Assembly: GCA_022711765.1 (NCBI GenBank)
Contig: JAKLEB010000002.1
Location: forward strand, 753,726 to 817,725
Length of the DNA: 64,000 nucleotides
From: Candidatus Krumholzibacteriota bacterium
GTDB taxonomy: Bacteria; Krumholzibacteriota; Krumholzibacteriia; LZORAL124-64-63
Direction: 5' to 3'
This document shows positions 63,884 to 64,000 of this stretch, in pieces; position 1 is the first letter of the stretch, and each line of letters opens with the position of its first letter. The notes under the pieces are model-generated. The model did no database searches. It was not told where the DNA came from and saw only the letters and a program-made list of their open reading frames with translations. Position numbers and translations under genes: made by a program.

Positions 63884-64000
63884 TCACCGCGCGAGCATGA
63901 TCTTCGACGTGTAGCGCTGCCCGCCGGTCTCCAGCACCAGGAGGTACATGCCGGACCCGAGGGCTCGCCCGCCGTCGTCGCGGGCGTCCCAGGGCACGCG
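63884..64000 (-). CDS. C-terminal sorting-domain fragment of a protein running off the window
   Basis: The last 38 codons of a minus-strand gene whose upstream part lies beyond the window. The visible residues, WDARDDGGRALGSGMYLLV and then TSKIMLAR-stop, are the end of the FlgD-Ig-like module seen in four other proteins of the window. It is therefore another exported, probably surface-sorted protein. Nothing can be said of its passenger domain. Confidence 0.8.
   Translation of the reverse strand, partial: RVPWDARDDGGRALGSGMYLLVLETGGQRYTSKIMLAR

Overview
The window is high-GC (roughly 70 %), densely coding bacterial DNA with many 4-base start/stop overlaps, and no rRNA, tRNA, CRISPR array, insertion sequence or phage gene was seen. 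Five proteins end in the same FlgD-Ig-like / Por-type C-terminal module (NPFNP...GRLVR.L...W.GRD..G...P.G.Y..RLE...K..LVR-stop). Together with an ECF sigma factor of the TIGR02999 type paired with a TPR-bearing Ser/Thr kinase, this suggests an uncultured FCB-related candidate phylum such as Eisenbacteria or Krumholzibacteriota. That placement is inference from domain content only.

Layout. 1-13.3 kb: a beta-helix surface protein (5'-truncated), the sigma factor/kinase pair, an unknown exported protein, a coupled operon (acylphosphatase, HAD phosphatase, group II decarboxylase, DsbD-alpha-like protein, RRM protein), a lipoprotein-like protein and a secreted metalloprotease. 13.3-24.3 kb: sulfatase-like lipoprotein, MsbA-like ABC exporter, OPT transporter, two PLP enzymes, a thioesterase, an Nramp-like carrier and a sodium:solute symporter. 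24.3-36.3 kb (minus strand): a P-loop protein, a repeat lipoprotein, a beta-barrel-like protein and helical-repeat periplasmic protein behind a sigma-54-type promoter, a sigma-54 response regulator and its histidine kinase, a POT peptide transporter, an EEP-family lipoprotein and a papain-like protease. 36.5-38.9 kb: a GT39-like membrane protein. 38.9-46.2 kb (minus): PrkA, DUF444/YeaH, SpoVR/YcgB and a second, divergent PrkA behind a near-consensus sigma-54 promoter. 46.5-52.6 kb: lexA and imuA-imuB-dnaE2 (SOS mutasome), both promoters carrying a CAGAC-N4-GTCTG box between -35 and -10. 52.7-56.2 kb: small sorting-domain protein, formylglycine-enzyme-fold protein, sulfatase-like/TPR protein. 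56.2-60.0 kb (minus): cysD, cysNC and an exported DUF4350-like protein. 60.1-64 kb: cupin, DOMON-like protein, 2TM protein, glycosyltransferase, NAD-dependent epimerase, and the tail of another sorting-domain protein.

The most coherent systems are: (i) the sigma-54-controlled PrkA/YeaH/SpoVR/PrkA2 stress operon; (ii) the histidine kinase/sigma-54 activator next to a sigma-54-type promoter that drives an envelope operon of unknown function; (iii) the LexA-controlled mutasome with two geometrically identical operators; (iv) a formylglycine-enzyme-fold protein coupled to a sulfatase-like protein, where both lack the residues expected for formylglycine chemistry.
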